61,217 nucleotides of DNA from Thioalkalivibrio sp. ALJ24 (GTDB taxonomy: Bacteria > Pseudomonadota > Gammaproteobacteria > Ectothiorhodospirales > Ectothiorhodospiraceae), in the NCBI RefSeq assembly GCF_000377785.1, contig NZ_KB898735.1, forward strand, positions 1 to 61,217, in the 5' to 3' direction. Below the pieces are notes generated by a model. The model ran no database searches. It was not told the DNA's origin and saw nothing but the letters and a program-made list of their open reading frames with translations. Of this stretch, positions 38,292-47,533 are shown in pieces; within the stretch, counting starts at the first letter, position 1; each line of letters begins with the position of its first letter. The position numbers and the translations under genes were made by a program.

Positions 38292-39509
38292 GTGCCGTCA
38301 TTGAGCGACCGCCGCACCCGGCTGCGCTACGCGCTGCTGGTGGCGCCGCTGGTGATGCTTGCGCCGTTCTCGCTGGATACCTATCTGCCGTCGTTTCCGG
38401 CGATGGCCGAGGCCCTCGCGGTGGACTCGGCGGCGATGCAGGCCACGCTGTCCGCCTACCTGGTGGCGTTTGCCCTGTCCACGCTGGTCACCGGACCGCT
38501 GTCGGACGCCTTCGGGCGCCGCCCGGTGGTGCTGTGGGCGCTGTTCGCCTATCTGCTGATCTCCGCCCTGCTGATGCTGGCCACCGCCTACTGGCAGGTC
38601 GTGACCCTGCGCATCCTCCAGGGGCTGGCGGCGGCCACCGGGGTGGTGGTCGGGCGGGCGCTGGTCCGCGACCGTTTCGACCCGACCGATGCGCGGCGGG
38701 TCTTCGCCCTGGTGACCATGGTGTTCTCCATCGGCCCGGCCGCCGCGCCGATCATCGGGGGCTGGCTGCAGGCCGGCTTCGGCTGGCGCTCGGTGTTCGC
38801 CTTTCTCGCGCTGTACGGCGGTGTGCTGCTGCTTGCGGCGCGGGCGTTCCTGCCGGAGACCCTGCCGCCGGTCGGGCGGGTGCGCAGCCGGCCGCCGGCG
38901 GTCGTGCGGAGCTATCTGCGCACCCTGCGCAATCCACGCTTCCTGCGGCCGGTGGGGGTGCACGCGGCGATGTTCGGGGCGATGTTCATCTTCATCGCGG
39001 CCTCGCCGACCCTGATCTACGAGCATCTGGGCGGGGACGAGCGCGACTTCTGGTGGCTGTTCCTGCCGCTGGTGGCCGGGCTGCTGCTGGGGGCGTTCGT
39101 GGCCGGGCGCACGGCGGCGCGGGTAACCCCGCAGATGGCCGTGAGCATCGGTCTGGCCCTCAGCGGCACCGCGCTGGTGCTGATCGGCGTCGCGGCCTGG
39201 CTGGACGGGCCGGTAGCGGCGATCACCGGGCCGTTCGCGCTCTACAGCTTTGCCCTGGCCACCGCCATGCCGTCGCTGACCCTGCTGGCGCTGGACTGCT
39301 ATCCCGGGGCCCGCGGCATGGCCTCGGCCATGCAGGCGTTCGTGCAGCTGGGCATCAGCGCGCTGCTGACGCTGTTTCTGGTCGATCATCTGGATGACGA
39401 TCCGCGCTGGCTGGTGGCCGGCGCGCTGGTCGTATGGTCGGCGGGCGCGCTGATCTGGTGGCTGGGTGGCGGGCCGCGTGACGTGCCGCGCGCCTCCGCG
39501 GGCGGCTGA
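38292..39509 (+). CDS. Bcr/CflA-family drug-efflux MFS transporter
   Basis: The 405-residue protein has about 12 membrane helices and the MFS motif A-like [15 protein letters not shown] between helices 2 and 3. The N-terminal [15 protein letters not shown] is characteristic of Bcr/CflA pumps. It starts at a GTG. It lies between trpG and trpD on the same strand, splitting the usual trpGDC run, so it could be co-transcribed with tryptophan genes. Its substrate is unknown. Confidence 0.88.
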   Translation: MPSLSDRRTRLRYALLVAPLVMLAPFSLDTYLPSFPAMAEALAVDSAAMQATLSAYLVAFALSTLVTGPLSDAFGRRPVVLWALFAYLLISALLMLATAYWQVVTLRILQGLAAATGVVVGRALVRDRFDPTDARRVFALVTMVFSIGPAAAPIIGGWLQAGFGWRSVFAFLALYGGVLLLAARAFLPETLPPVGRVRSRPPAVVRSYLRTLRNPRFLRPVGVHAAMFGAMFIFIAASPTLIYEHLGGDERDFWWLFLPLVAGLLLGAFVAGRTAARVTPQMAVSIGLALSGTALVLIGVAAWLDGPVAAITGPFALYSFALATAMPSLTLLALDCYPGARGMASAMQAFVQLGISALLTLFLVDHLDDDPRWLVAGALVVWSAGALIWWLGGGPRDVPRASAGG

Positions 39510-39586
39510 CCTGCGTAAAGCCGCGCGTTTCCCTACACTGTGCCCCGTTGATGAATCCCCGATCGCCCAGCAGCCGGAGAACGAAC

Positions 39587-40618
39587 GTGACCCTGCCCCA
39601 AGCCATTGCGAAACTGGTGGAACGCCAGGACCTGGACGCCGATGAAATGACCGCCGTGATGCGCGCGGTGATGGGCGGCGAGGCGACCGATGCCCAGATC
39701 GGCGGCCTGCTGGTCGCCCTGCGGATGAAGGGCGAGACCATCGACGAGATCCGGGCCGCCGCCGGGGTGATGCGCGAACTGGCGACGCGCGTGGACGTCC
39801 CGCGCGAGGGGCTGGTGGATACCTGCGGGACCGGGGGCGATGCCTCCGGCACCTTCAATATCTCCACCGCCTCGGCGCTGGTGGCGGCCGCCGCGGGCGT
39901 GCGCGTGGCCAAGCACGGCAACCGCTCGGTGTCCTCGAGTTCGGGATCGGCGGACGTGCTGGAGGCCCTGGGCGTAAACCTGGAGCTGGGACCCGAGGCC
40001 GTGGCCTCGTGCATTCAGGAGGCCGGGGTGGGCTTCCTGTTCGCCCCCGCCCATCACGGGGCGATGCGGCATGCGATCGGCCCGCGCAAGCAGCTGGGCG
40101 TGCGGACCCTTTTCAATGTGCTGGGGCCGCTGACCAATCCGGCCGGTGCGCCCAACCAGGTGCTGGGGGTGTTCTCCGCCGACTGGCTGCGCCCGCTGGC
40201 CGAGGCCCTGAAGGGGTTGGGCTCCGAACACGTGATGGTGGTGAACGCGGAGGACGGGCTGGACGAGATCAGCATCGGCGCGCCGACCCGGGTGGCGGAG
40301 CTGCGCGACGGCGAGATCACCGAATTCACGCTGCGCCCGGAAGACGTCGGGCTGACGACCGCCACCCTGGACACCGTGCGGGTCGCCGACGTGGAGGCAT
40401 CGGCGGCGATGCTGCGCGCCGTGCTCGAGGGCACGCCGGGGCCGGCGCGCGACATCGTCCTGCTCAACGCCGGCGCGGCGATCTTCGTGGGCGGCGGCGC
40501 GCCCAGCCTGGAGGCGGGCGTGCGCCGGGCCGCCGAGGCGATCGACAGCGGCGCCGCCCGCGAACGACTGGAACAGCTGCAGGCCGTGTCCGCACGGCTG
40601 GCGCAAAAGGAGAGTTGA
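39587..40618 (+). CDS. trpD: anthranilate phosphoribosyltransferase
   Basis: TrpD attaches anthranilate to PRPP. The 343-residue protein has the PRPP and metal site [38 protein letters not shown] and [15 protein letters not shown]. The GTG at 39587 has GGAGAA about eight bases upstream; a start at 39548 would add unconserved residues. trpC follows 3 bp after the stop. Confidence 0.96.
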   Translation: MTLPQAIAKLVERQDLDADEMTAVMRAVMGGEATDAQIGGLLVALRMKGETIDEIRAAAGVMRELATRVDVPREGLVDTCGTGGDASGTFNISTASALVAAAAGVRVAKHGNRSVSSSSGSADVLEALGVNLELGPEAVASCIQEAGVGFLFAPAHHGAMRHAIGPRKQLGVRTLFNVLGPLTNPAGAPNQVLGVFSADWLRPLAEALKGLGSEHVMVVNAEDGLDEISIGAPTRVAELRDGEITEFTLRPEDVGLTTATLDTVRVADVEASAAMLRAVLEGTPGPARDIVLLNAGAAIFVGGGAPSLEAGVRRAAEAIDSGAARERLEQLQAVSARLAQKES

Positions 40619-40621
40619 GAC

Positions 40622-41431
40622 ATGAGTGACGATACCCCCGACATCCTCGAGCGGATCCTCGAACGCAAGCGCGAGGAGCTGATCGAGCGCTCCGATGTGC
40701 AGCCCCTGCGCGAGCTGCGTGGCTGGCTGACCTCGGCGGAGGAGCCGCGTGGTTTCCGCGCCGCGCTGCAGGCGGACATCGATGCCGGGCGCGCCGCGGT
40801 GATTGCCGAGATCAAGAAGGCCAGCCCCAGCAAGGGGCAGATCAGCCCCAACTTCAACCCGGACGCGTTCGCGCGTTCGTATGCCGAGCACGGGGCCACC
40901 TGCCTGTCGGTGCTGACCGACGTGAGCTTCTTCAAGGGCCGCGACGGGGACCTGCGCGCGGCACATGTGGCCTGTGACCTGCCGATCCTGCGCAAGGATT
41001 TCGTGATCGACCTGTATCAGGTCTACGAGGCGCGGGTGCTGGGGGCCGATGCAGTGCTGCTGATCGCGGCGGTACTGGATGACACCAACCTGGGCGAGCT
41101 GCTCTTCCTGACCCGCGAGCTGGGCATGGATCCGCTGGTGGAGGTGCACGATGCCGAGGAACTGGAGCGCGCGGTGCGCCTGGGGGCGGACCTGATCGGC
41201 ATCAACAACCGCGATCTGCGCAGTTTCGAGACGCGTCTGGAGACGACCCTGGAGCTGCTCGACCGGGTGCCGGAGGACGTGCTGCTGGTGACCGAGAGCG
41301 GCATCCATAGCGTCGAGGACGTGCAGCGGATGCGCGATGCGGGGGTGAATGCGTTCCTCGTGGGCGAGGCCTTCATGCGCGAGGAGGATCCGGGCGCGGC
41401 CCTCGGCCGGCTGTTCCGCGGCGAGGGCTGA
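40622..41431 (+). CDS. trpC: indole-3-glycerol-phosphate synthase
   Basis: TrpC closes the indole ring. The 269-residue single-function enzyme shows AEIKKASPSKGQI, ILRKDFVIDLYQ, LIGINNRDLRSFE and VTESGIHSVEDV. There is no fused TrpF domain. It ends the trp run and is convergent with the crp gene. Confidence 0.96.
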   Translation: MSDDTPDILERILERKREELIERSDVQPLRELRGWLTSAEEPRGFRAALQADIDAGRAAVIAEIKKASPSKGQISPNFNPDAFARSYAEHGATCLSVLTDVSFFKGRDGDLRAAHVACDLPILRKDFVIDLYQVYEARVLGADAVLLIAAVLDDTNLGELLFLTRELGMDPLVEVHDAEELERAVRLGADLIGINNRDLRSFETRLETTLELLDRVPEDVLLVTESGIHSVEDVQRMRDAGVNAFLVGEAFMREEDPGAALGRLFRGEG

Positions 41432-41452
41432 ACGCGGACAACCGCGGGCGGG

Positions 41453-42094
41453 TCAGCGCGTGCCGTAGACCACGATGGTCTTGCCGTGCGCGCTGATCAG
41501 GCCGCGCTCTTCCAGCTCCTTGAGCACGCGACCCGCCATCTCGCGCGAGCAGCCGACGATGCGTGACAGCTCCTGGCGGGTGATGCGCAGCTGCATGCCG
41601 TCCGGGTGGGTCATGGCGTCGGGCTGCTGTGCGAGGTCGAGCAGGGTGTGGGCGATGCGCCCGGTCACGTCGACGAAAGCGAGGTCCATGACCTTGCGCG
41701 AGGTCTGGCGCAGGCGGGCCGCGATCTGCCGCGTCAGCAGCATCAGGATCTCGGGGTCACGCATCGCCAGCTCGCGGAAGCGGGCATAGGAGATCTCGGC
41801 GGTTTCGGTGTCCTCGCGGGTGATGACGGTGGCACTGCGCGGGTCGTCCTCGAACAGGCCCAGTTCGCCGAAGAACTCGCCCCGATTGAGGTAGGCCAGG
41901 ACCAGCTCCTGGCCGTTGTTCTCGCCCAGTACGGAGACCGAACCGTCGACGATGTAGTAGAGGGTGTCCGGAACGGTGCCCGACTGGATCAGGGCGGTGC
42001 GTCGCGGATGGTGCCGGCGCTGGCAATGCTCCAGCAGGCGTTCCATGGCCGGTGAATTCGCGACGCTTGGCGGGGCTGCGGGCACTTTGCTCAT
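41453..42094 (-). CDS. crp: cAMP receptor protein family regulator (Crp/Vfr)
   Basis: This 213-residue global regulator has a cyclic-nucleotide domain ([38 protein letters not shown]) with the Glu and Arg-Ser residues that bind cAMP, a dimer helix, and a C-terminal winged helix ([19 protein letters not shown]). The ending [10 protein letters not shown] is shared with E. coli CRP. Its place between trpC and an osmC-like gene is the same as vfr in Pseudomonas, where Vfr also acts on type IV pili, so a link to the Pil-Chp operon is plausible. Confidence 0.93.
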   Translation of the reverse strand: MSKVPAAPPSVANSPAMERLLEHCQRRHHPRRTALIQSGTVPDTLYYIVDGSVSVLGENNGQELVLAYLNRGEFFGELGLFEDDPRSATVITREDTETAEISYARFRELAMRDPEILMLLTRQIAARLRQTSRKVMDLAFVDVTGRIAHTLLDLAQQPDAMTHPDGMQLRITRQELSRIVGCSREMAGRVLKELEERGLISAHGKTIVVYGTR

Positions 42095-42200
42095 GATTTC
42101 CGATGGATTCGGGGAAACACGTTAGAGTGTAATGCACCGAGACCCGAAAGCGGACGGGTGGTCCCTCGACGGGTTCACAAAAATATCCAGGGGGCAGGGT

Positions 42201-42629
42201 ATGCAGGTACGGGTGAAATGGCTGGACGGCGTCGCCTTTGTCGGCGAGACCGACAGCGGGCATGCGGTGGTGATGGACGGGGCGCCGGATGCGGGCGGGC
42301 GCAATCTGGGGGCGCGGCCGATGGAGATGCTGCTGCTGGGGCTGGGTGGCTGCACCAGCTTCGACGTGGTGGCGATGCTGAAGAAGTCGCGGCAGGATGT
42401 GCTGGACTGCCAGGTGGACATCGACGGCACCCGCGCCGACGAGGTGCCGAAAGTCTTCACCGACATCCATGTGCATTTCCGGGTGTACGGGAACGATCTG
42501 TCGGAAAAGCACGTCGCACGGGCGGTACAGCTCTCCGCCGAGAAATACTGTTCGGCGTCGATGATGCTGGGGGCGTCGGCCCGCGTGACCCATGATTTCG
42601 AGATCGTGGAAGGGCCGGCTCCGCGCTGA
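42201..42629 (+). CDS. OsmC/Ohr-family protein (YhfA-like)
   Basis: The 142-residue protein has the OsmC fold: MLLLGLGGCTSFDVVAML contains the first conserved Cys, and KYCSASMMLGASARV the second. Such proteins use the Cys pair to reduce peroxides, but YhfA-type members have no proven substrate. I chose the ATG at 42201 behind a G-rich site; the open frame further upstream is in the crp promoter zone. It is divergent from crp, as in Pseudomonas and E. coli. Confidence 0.88.
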   Translation: MQVRVKWLDGVAFVGETDSGHAVVMDGAPDAGGRNLGARPMEMLLLGLGGCTSFDVVAMLKKSRQDVLDCQVDIDGTRADEVPKVFTDIHVHFRVYGNDLSEKHVARAVQLSAEKYCSASMMLGASARVTHDFEIVEGPAPR

Positions 42630-42714
42630 GCCGCTGGCGGGTGCAAGCCGTTGACTCGCCGCGTGATGTCTCTACAATTCGCCGCTCCTTACGGCCCGGG
42701 CAAGAGGGTACGCC

Positions 42715-43524
42715 ATGTCGCGTCACAAGAAGCAGATCAAGCTCCACGGCTTCAACAACCTGACCAAGAGCCTGAGCTTCAATATCTATGACATCTGCTA
42801 TGCGTCGGGCGATCGCCATCGCGACGAGTACATCGCCTACATCGACGAGGCCTACAACGCCCAGCGCCTGACGCAGATCCTGACGGACGTGGCGCACCTG
42901 ATCGGCGCCAACATCCTCGATATCTCGCGCCAGGACTACGACCCGCAGGGCGCGTCGGTGACCATGTTGATCTCCGAGGAGCCGGTGGCCACCGAGCAGA
43001 TCGGCTACACCGAGGGCCCGGGGCCGCTGCCGGAGACCGTGGTCGGGCATCTCGACAAGAGCCACATCACCGTGCACACCTATCCGGAGGCGCATCCGGA
43101 GGGCGGGATCGCGACCTTCCGCGCGGATATCGATGTCTCGACCTGCGGGCGCATTTCACCGCTGCGCGCGCTGAACTACCTGATCCACAGCTTCGAGTCG
43201 GACATCGTGATCATGGACTACCGGGTGCGCGGCTTTACCCGGGACGTGCGCGGCAAGAAGCATTTCATCGATCACAAGATCAACTCCATCCAGGACTTCC
43301 TGTCGCGCGACACCAAGGACAAGTACCAGATGGTGGACGTGAACGTGTACCAGGAGTACCTGTTCCACACCAAGATGGTGCTGAAGGACTTCGACCTCGA
43401 CAACTATCTGTTCGGCCTGGGCAAGGACGACTACTCGGCGAAGGAAGCCAAGCGCATCGCCAAGCTGCTCAAGCACGAGATGATGGAGATCTTCTACGGC
43501 AAGAACATGACCCGCGGCAGCTGA
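42715..43524 (+). CDS. speD: S-adenosylmethionine decarboxylase proenzyme
   Basis: SpeD makes decarboxylated SAM for spermidine synthesis. The 269-residue protein is of the longer E. coli class. The self-cleavage Ser, which becomes the pyruvoyl group, is in [33 protein letters not shown] and the C-terminal EIFYGKNM are conserved. It follows the OsmC-like gene in the conserved vfr-osmC-speD-coq7 order. No speE is in the window. Confidence 0.95.
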   Translation: MSRHKKQIKLHGFNNLTKSLSFNIYDICYASGDRHRDEYIAYIDEAYNAQRLTQILTDVAHLIGANILDISRQDYDPQGASVTMLISEEPVATEQIGYTEGPGPLPETVVGHLDKSHITVHTYPEAHPEGGIATFRADIDVSTCGRISPLRALNYLIHSFESDIVIMDYRVRGFTRDVRGKKHFIDHKINSIQDFLSRDTKDKYQMVDVNVYQEYLFHTKMVLKDFDLDNYLFGLGKDDYSAKEAKRIAKLLKHEMMEIFYGKNMTRGS

Positions 43525-43559
43525 CCCGCCGCGGGGCGTTCGGTCCGGGGAGAGCGGGC

Positions 43560-44201
43560 TCAGATCCGGTAGGCGGTGTGCGTCATGATCTTCGAGGTCA
43601 GGGGCATCAGCACGTTGCGCACCGGCCACGGCAGGGTCCGGCCACCCATCGCCATGGCCTTCGCCCCGTGTTCCACCTCTTCCTGCTTCATCTGCTCGAG
43701 GATGCGCGCCGACACCGTGTCGGACGGCGGCAGGCGGTCCAGGTGGCGGTCCAGATGCTGCTCCACCTGGCGCTCGGTCTCGTCGACAAAGCCCAGGCTG
43801 TAACGGTCCCCGGCCAGTCCGGCCAGCGCCCCCATGCCCAGCGAGCTGACGTACCAGAAGGGCGTCAGCAGGCTGGTGTGCATGCCCATCTCGTGGACCC
43901 GCCGGGCGCACCAGTGCAGGTGGTCGCCTTCCTCGCGGGCGGCCTGGTCCAGCTGCGCGCGGATCGTCGGGGTCCGGGCGGTGAGCATCTGTCCCTGATA
44001 CAGCCCCTGGGCGGCCACCTCGCCGGCATGGTTGACCCGCATCAGCCGCCCGGTCTCCTGACGGTCATGGTCGTCCAGCATCGGACCGGGTTCGTCGCCT
44101 CCGGGTGACGGGCGGCCGGTGGAGCGTGCATGCCCGGAGACGACCTTGACGAGGGCGTCGGCCTGGGTGATCAGATGATCCAGCGGGGAGAATCGGCGCA
44201 T
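43560..44201 (-). CDS. coq7: demethoxyubiquinone hydroxylase (Coq7 type)
   Basis: This di-iron enzyme does the last ring hydroxylation of ubiquinone at the membrane. The 213-residue protein has the ligand motifs RVNHAGEVAAQGLYQGQ, EEGDHLHWCARRV (E-x-x-H), and the C-terminal EEVEHGAKA with the second E-x-x-H. The hydrophobic segment near residues 115-130 may dip into the membrane. It shows that the host makes ubiquinone by the oxygen-dependent route. Confidence 0.95.
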   Translation of the reverse strand: MRRFSPLDHLITQADALVKVVSGHARSTGRPSPGGDEPGPMLDDHDRQETGRLMRVNHAGEVAAQGLYQGQMLTARTPTIRAQLDQAAREEGDHLHWCARRVHEMGMHTSLLTPFWYVSSLGMGALAGLAGDRYSLGFVDETERQVEQHLDRHLDRLPPSDTVSARILEQMKQEEVEHGAKAMAMGGRTLPWPVRNVLMPLTSKIMTHTAYRI

Positions 44202-44228
44202 GGCGGGCGCTCGGGTATGGGCCTCGAC

Positions 44229-45521
44229 TCAGGTTACCGCGAGGCGCCCCGCAAGGAAACGGGCCGGGGAGAGCAGCGGCGGGTCTTCAGGCGTTTGCGG
44301 CTGCAGGGCGCGCAGATGCACCCGGCAACCTACATTGCCGGAGATGATGCAGTCCGGGGTCTCCGTGCCCAGGGCCTGCAGGGTTTGCTGTCCCAGGGCA
44401 TCGGCCTGTTCCGGCCAGGCGAGCATCGCCGTGCCACCGGCGCCGCAGCAGTTGGGGAGGGACGGGGTTCCGGCGAGGGTTATGCCGGGCAGGCCGCGCA
44501 GCAGCGTCGGCAGGATCTCGCCCTCCCGGGTGACATTCCGCTGGGTGCAGGGGCGATGCAGGGCGACGCGCACCGGGTCTTCGCGCCAGCCTTCACGGGG
44601 CGGGCCGTGTTCCTCCAGGTGTCGGGCGACGAAGCGCGTGAGGCTGCTCGCGCGGGCCCCGGGGAAGCTGTCGGCGGCCTCGCGCAGGGTCGCCTCGCAG
44701 CCGCTGTCGAGGACGATCACCGGCGGGCCGTCCTCGGCCGCACCGAAGGCTTCGCGATTGTGCCGCTCCAGTTCCGTGGCCGCCGCGGGTCGTCCGGCGT
44801 GTCGGTCCAGGGCGCCGCAGCAGGTCCGGGAGGAGGGGATGCCCACCTTCAGGTCCAGCGCATGCAGGACGCTCAGGGCCGCTTCCAGGTCCGGCCCGGT
44901 GAAGAAGGCGTCCATGCAGCCGGTGAACAGCAGCACGTCGACCGCGTCGGGCGGGCCGTCGGCGCGGAGCCGGGGGGGCGGGGCGAGACTGGGACGTGCA
45001 TGTTCCAGGGCCCGGCGCACGGTGGCGTCCAGCCCCGGGAGCCCGGCGCGCGGCAGCCGTGCGGCGGCCCGGGCCCCGAGGCCGGCGAGCCGCCGCAGCC
45101 GGGGCGATCCCAGCAGGCGGTCGTGCAGCATGCGCGGCATGGGCAGCGGGGCGCTCTCCGGCGCGTCTGATTCCTGCAGTAGGATTTCGCGGGTGCGGTC
45201 CATCAGGGCGCCGAAGGGGACTCCGGCCGGGCACACGGCCTCGCAGGAGCGACAGCCGAGACAGCCTTCCAGATGGCTGCGCAGGCGGGGGGACTGAGGA
45301 TCGAGCTCGCCGCGGGCCAGGCCCTGCATCAGGGTCAGGCGACCTCGCGGGGAGTCGCCTTCCTGCCGGTGCAGTTCGTAGGTGGGGCAGTGGGGGAGGC
45401 ACAGACCGCAGTGCACGCACTGATCCACCGCCGAAAGCCCCGTGTACTTCGAGGGTTGGTCGGAGCCCCCAAGCGGCTTTGCTAGGGTCCCGGGCCCGTT
45501 TGCTGACCCGGAGGGTCCCAT
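44229..45521 (-). CDS. glcF: glycolate oxidase iron-sulfur subunit, GlcF-like
   Basis: The 430-residue protein carries two 4Fe-4S sites (CVHCGLCLPHCPTYELH and CLGCRSCEAVCPAGVPF) and two CCG domains (with CCGALDRH and CCGAGGTAM). It would pass electrons from glycolate oxidation to the quinone pool. The start is uncertain: ATG at 45521 overlaps the divergent DUF481 start, and a GTG nearer the first cluster is possible. GlcD and GlcE are not in the window. The gph gene at 35287 supplies the matching upstream step. Confidence 0.85.
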   Translation of the reverse strand: MGPSGSANGPGTLAKPLGGSDQPSKYTGLSAVDQCVHCGLCLPHCPTYELHRQEGDSPRGRLTLMQGLARGELDPQSPRLRSHLEGCLGCRSCEAVCPAGVPFGALMDRTREILLQESDAPESAPLPMPRMLHDRLLGSPRLRRLAGLGARAAARLPRAGLPGLDATVRRALEHARPSLAPPPRLRADGPPDAVDVLLFTGCMDAFFTGPDLEAALSVLHALDLKVGIPSSRTCCGALDRHAGRPAAATELERHNREAFGAAEDGPPVIVLDSGCEATLREAADSFPGARASSLTRFVARHLEEHGPPREGWREDPVRVALHRPCTQRNVTREGEILPTLLRGLPGITLAGTPSLPNCCGAGGTAMLAWPEQADALGQQTLQALGTETPDCIISGNVGCRVHLRALQPQTPEDPPLLSPARFLAGRLAVT

Positions 45522-46257
45522 GTTGTCGCGTGTACCGCGTTCCGCCGCCGTACTGTTGTCTTCCGTCATGCTTGTCAGCATACCAGTCTCGCAGTCTCAG
45601 GCCTGGGATGCGGAGGGATGGGAAACCACGCTGGAGGCCGGGGCCTCGCTGACGACCGGGAATACCGAGTCGGCCACCGCCAGCGGTCGAATCCGCGCCG
45701 AGCATACCGCCGAGTTGTGGCGCAACCGGCTGCGGGGCGACGCGCTGTTCACCGAGGAAGACCGCGAGACCACGGGGCAGCGCTACATCGCGGGGTACCA
45801 GCTGGACCGGCGTCTGGCGGAACACGATTACGTGTTCGGCGCGCTGCGTTACGAACGCGACCGTTTCAGCAGCTATGACTATCAGGCCTCGCAGACCGTG
45901 GGTTACGGCCGGCGTCTGGTGGATCGCGAGCGCGTGCGACTGGATGGCGAGATCGGCGCCGGCGCCCGCCAGGCACGCCTGGCCGAATCCGGCGAGTCGG
46001 ACACCGATGCGGTGGGCCGGCTCGGGGGCAATCTGCGCTGGGACATCAGTGACAGCGCCCGTCTGACCGACGAACTGCTGATTATCAGCGGAAGCGACAA
46101 TACCGAGATCGAGAACATCCTCGCCCTGACTGCCGACATGACCGACCGCATGGCTCTGCGCACCAGCCTGACGGTCAAGCACAACACCGATGTCGAGCCC
46201 GGCAAGGAAAAGACCGATACCATCAGCGAGGTCAGCCTCGTCTGGCGATTCCGCTGA
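45520..46257 (+). CDS. DUF481 outer-membrane protein (YdiY-like)
   Basis: The 245-residue protein has a signal peptide (AAVLLSSVMLVSIPVSQSQA) followed by an alternating beta-strand pattern that fits a small outer-membrane barrel: ETTLEAGASLTTGNTESATAS at the N-terminus (shown here in broken form by its GNTES motif) and the aromatic end VSLVWRFR. Function is unknown. The ATG at 45520 has GGAGGG nearby. Its 5' end is divergent and overlaps the possible glcF start by two bases. Confidence 0.85.
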   Translation: MLSRVPRSAAVLLSSVMLVSIPVSQSQAWDAEGWETTLEAGASLTTGNTESATASGRIRAEHTAELWRNRLRGDALFTEEDRETTGQRYIAGYQLDRRLAEHDYVFGALRYERDRFSSYDYQASQTVGYGRRLVDRERVRLDGEIGAGARQARLAESGESDTDAVGRLGGNLRWDISDSARLTDELLIISGSDNTEIENILALTADMTDRMALRTSLTVKHNTDVEPGKEKTDTISEVSLVWRFR

Positions 46258-46305
46258 TCCGCTCGCACAAAGTATGATGGACCCGTTTCGACCGGAGGGC
46301 ATCGC

Positions 46306-46611
46306 ATGGCGTATTACCAGCGGCACATCTTCTTCTGCACCAACTGCCGGGAAGACGGCAACTGCTGCGAGGATCACGGGGCGACCGAGATGCGCTCGTA
46401 TGCCAAGAACCGGGCCAAGGAGATGGGCATCCACGGCAAGGGGCAGGTGCGCGTGAACACGGCAGGCTGCCTCGACCGCTGCAATGAGGGGCCGGTAGCC
46501 GTGGTGTACCCGGAAGCGGTCTGGTACACCTACCAGGACGAGCGCGACATCGACGAGATCCTTGAGGAACACCTCGCGAACGGCCGAGTGGTCGAGCGCC
46601 TGCAGATCTGA
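46306..46611 (+). CDS. thioredoxin-like [2Fe-2S] ferredoxin
   Basis: This 101-residue protein resembles the 2Fe-2S subunit fold of NuoE. Candidate ligands are in FCTNCREDGNCCEDHG and NTAGCLDRCNEGPVAVVYPE; the C-x3-C with GPVAVVYP is the family signature. It probably serves as a soluble electron carrier. It is the last core gene before the tRNA and island. Confidence 0.9.
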   Translation: MAYYQRHIFFCTNCREDGNCCEDHGATEMRSYAKNRAKEMGIHGKGQVRVNTAGCLDRCNEGPVAVVYPEAVWYTYQDERDIDEILEEHLANGRVVERLQI

Positions 46612-46657
46612 GTGCCGAGCCCCGGATCCGCGTCTGGTATGCGGCCCGGAAAGGGCC

Positions 46658-46686
46658 TTGACTTCGACGGCTTGCCCCGGGAGAAT
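46658..46686 (+). promoter_or_regulatory. sigma70-type promoter of the tRNA-Met gene
   Basis: TTGACT (46658-46663) and GAGAAT (46681-46686) are separated by exactly 17 bp, and the mature tRNA begins 13 bases after the -10 box. A short GC-rich discriminator follows, as is common for stable RNA promoters. Confidence 0.65.
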
Positions 46687-46699
46687 TCGCAACCCGCGT

Positions 46700-46776
46700 G
46701 GCTACGTAGCTCAGCTGGTTAGAGCACATCACTCATAATGATGGGGTCCCCTGTTCGAATCAGGGCGTAGCCACCA
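46700..46776 (+). tRNA. tRNA-Met (anticodon CAT), elongator type
   Basis: The sequence folds as a full cloverleaf: acceptor GGCTACG with CGTAGCC, D arm with AGCTCAGCTGGTTAGAGC, anticodon stem CATCA/TGATG around CTCATAA with anticodon CAT at 46734-46736, and a T arm GTTCGAATC. The CCA end is encoded. The first pair is G-C and the body closely resembles the E. coli elongator tRNA-Met rather than the initiator. Its 3' end is the probable attachment site for the island that follows. Confidence 0.96.
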
Positions 46777-46916
46777 ATTATTTCAGGCACTTAGGGCTTC
46801 GCCTGGTCGCCCTCGTGGTCCCCGGGGACCATGTGGGGACCAAGCGGGGACCATCTGCCGCCCCTTCCCTTTCTTTCCCCTTCTCTCTCCGAGAACTCAC
46901 GACCGCTATTCGGCCG
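46777..46916. other. island left end with integrase arm-type repeat candidates
   Basis: This 140-bp segment has no gene. It begins at the tRNA CCA end, so the attL core is likely in or next to the tRNA 3' half. It contains a 16-bp perfect palindrome followed by direct repeats (next entry), and then a C/T-rich stretch. I see no terminator for the tRNA. Confidence 0.6.
46816..46853 (+). repeat. phased GGGGACCA repeats, candidate arm-type integrase sites
   Basis: GGGGACCA occurs at 46824-46831, 46835-46842 and 46846-46853, exactly 11 bp apart, so all three face the same side of the helix. An inverted copy TGGTCCCC at 46816-46823 abuts the first, which makes the perfect palindrome TGGTCCCCGGGGACCA. 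Position between tRNA and integrase fits arm-type sites for the integrase's N-terminal domain or for the excisionase. Confidence 0.65.
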
Positions 46917-47207
46917 TCAGTCTTTCTGTTGCTCGTCACCTGAGGCGACCTCCTCATCGGGGACGTATTCGACCAGGTCTTCGATTCGACAATCGAAGTA
47001 CCGGCAAAGTCGGTCCAGATTCTCGCTCTGCGTGTTGTATCCCCGCTGGTTGACCATCTTCGAGAGGGTCATGCGGTTGATCCCCGTTGCTTTCGCGACC
47101 TCTCCGAGGGTGATCCTCCGGCCTGTCTGGAACTCCATCTCCGCGATTCGTTCCTTGATCTTCAGTCTCAGCAAGGTGATCACCTGATCATTTGAGTAAT
47201 CAAACAT
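46917..47207 (-). CDS. Cro/CI-type (XRE family) helix-turn-helix repressor
   Basis: This 96-residue protein has one helix-turn-helix (TLGEVAKATGINRMTLSKMV, then LDRLCRYFDCRIEDLVEY), the standard small XRE layout. It is divergent from the excisionase-like gene, with TTTGA/TCAAA inverted sites between them, one overlapping its own start. It likely represses both genes and controls excision. Its acidic C-terminal tail has no known domain. Confidence 0.85.
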   Translation of the reverse strand: MFDYSNDQVITLLRLKIKERIAEMEFQTGRRITLGEVAKATGINRMTLSKMVNQRGYNTQSENLDRLCRYFDCRIEDLVEYVPDEEVASGDEQQKD

Positions 47208-47269
47208 ATTGACGTACGCATCATCTGTGATAAATTCGAATTGCGTTTGATCACTTTACGCATCAAACG
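47191..47269. promoter_or_regulatory. divergent control region with paired operator-like repeats
   Basis: Two inverted repeats stand out: TTTGA-N4-TCAAA (47191-47204), over the repressor start, and CGTTTGAT-N10-ATCAAACG (47244-47269). A sigma70-like promoter TTGACG (47209-47214) with TAAATT (47231-47236), spaced 16 bp, faces the excisionase gene and lies between them. The repressor probably binds these sites to shut both directions. The repeats share the core TTTGA. Confidence 0.6.
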
Positions 47270-47299
47270 ATCAATTCGTGACCACAGGAGAATGCTGCA

Positions 47300-47533
47300 A
47301 TGAGCAAAACCTATCTGACGACGCGTGAGCTGGCAAGGCGGATTGGCTACGAACCGCGCACCATCCGGGAACGCCTGAAAGATTCGGTCCTCATCGAAGG
47401 CCGGCACTATTTCCACCCGTTCGGGGGGCGGAAGATCCTCTACATCTGGGAGCACGTTGAAGAGGACATGTTCGACACGGCCATGGACGCCGCGGTCATC
47501 CCGATGGCTTCGGGAGGTTACTGCCATGGCTAG
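47300..47533 (+). CDS. excisionase-like small DNA-binding protein
   Basis: The 77-residue protein has a MerR/excisionase-type helix-turn-helix (YLTTRELARRIGYEPRTIRE) followed by a wing-like HYFHPFGGRKILYIW. It would bend attachment-site DNA to direct excision. CAGGAG lies upstream. It overlaps the integrase start by eight bases, so both would be made together once the repressor is lifted. Confidence 0.75.
   Translation: MSKTYLTTRELARRIGYEPRTIRERLKDSVLIEGRHYFHPFGGRKILYIWEHVEEDMFDTAMDAAVIPMASGGYCHG

Noticed and set aside
44593-46692. 699-residue minus-strand frame running opposite the DUF481 and 2Fe-2S genes and into glcF
   Set aside because: It crosses two well-supported plus-strand genes and reads glcF out of frame.
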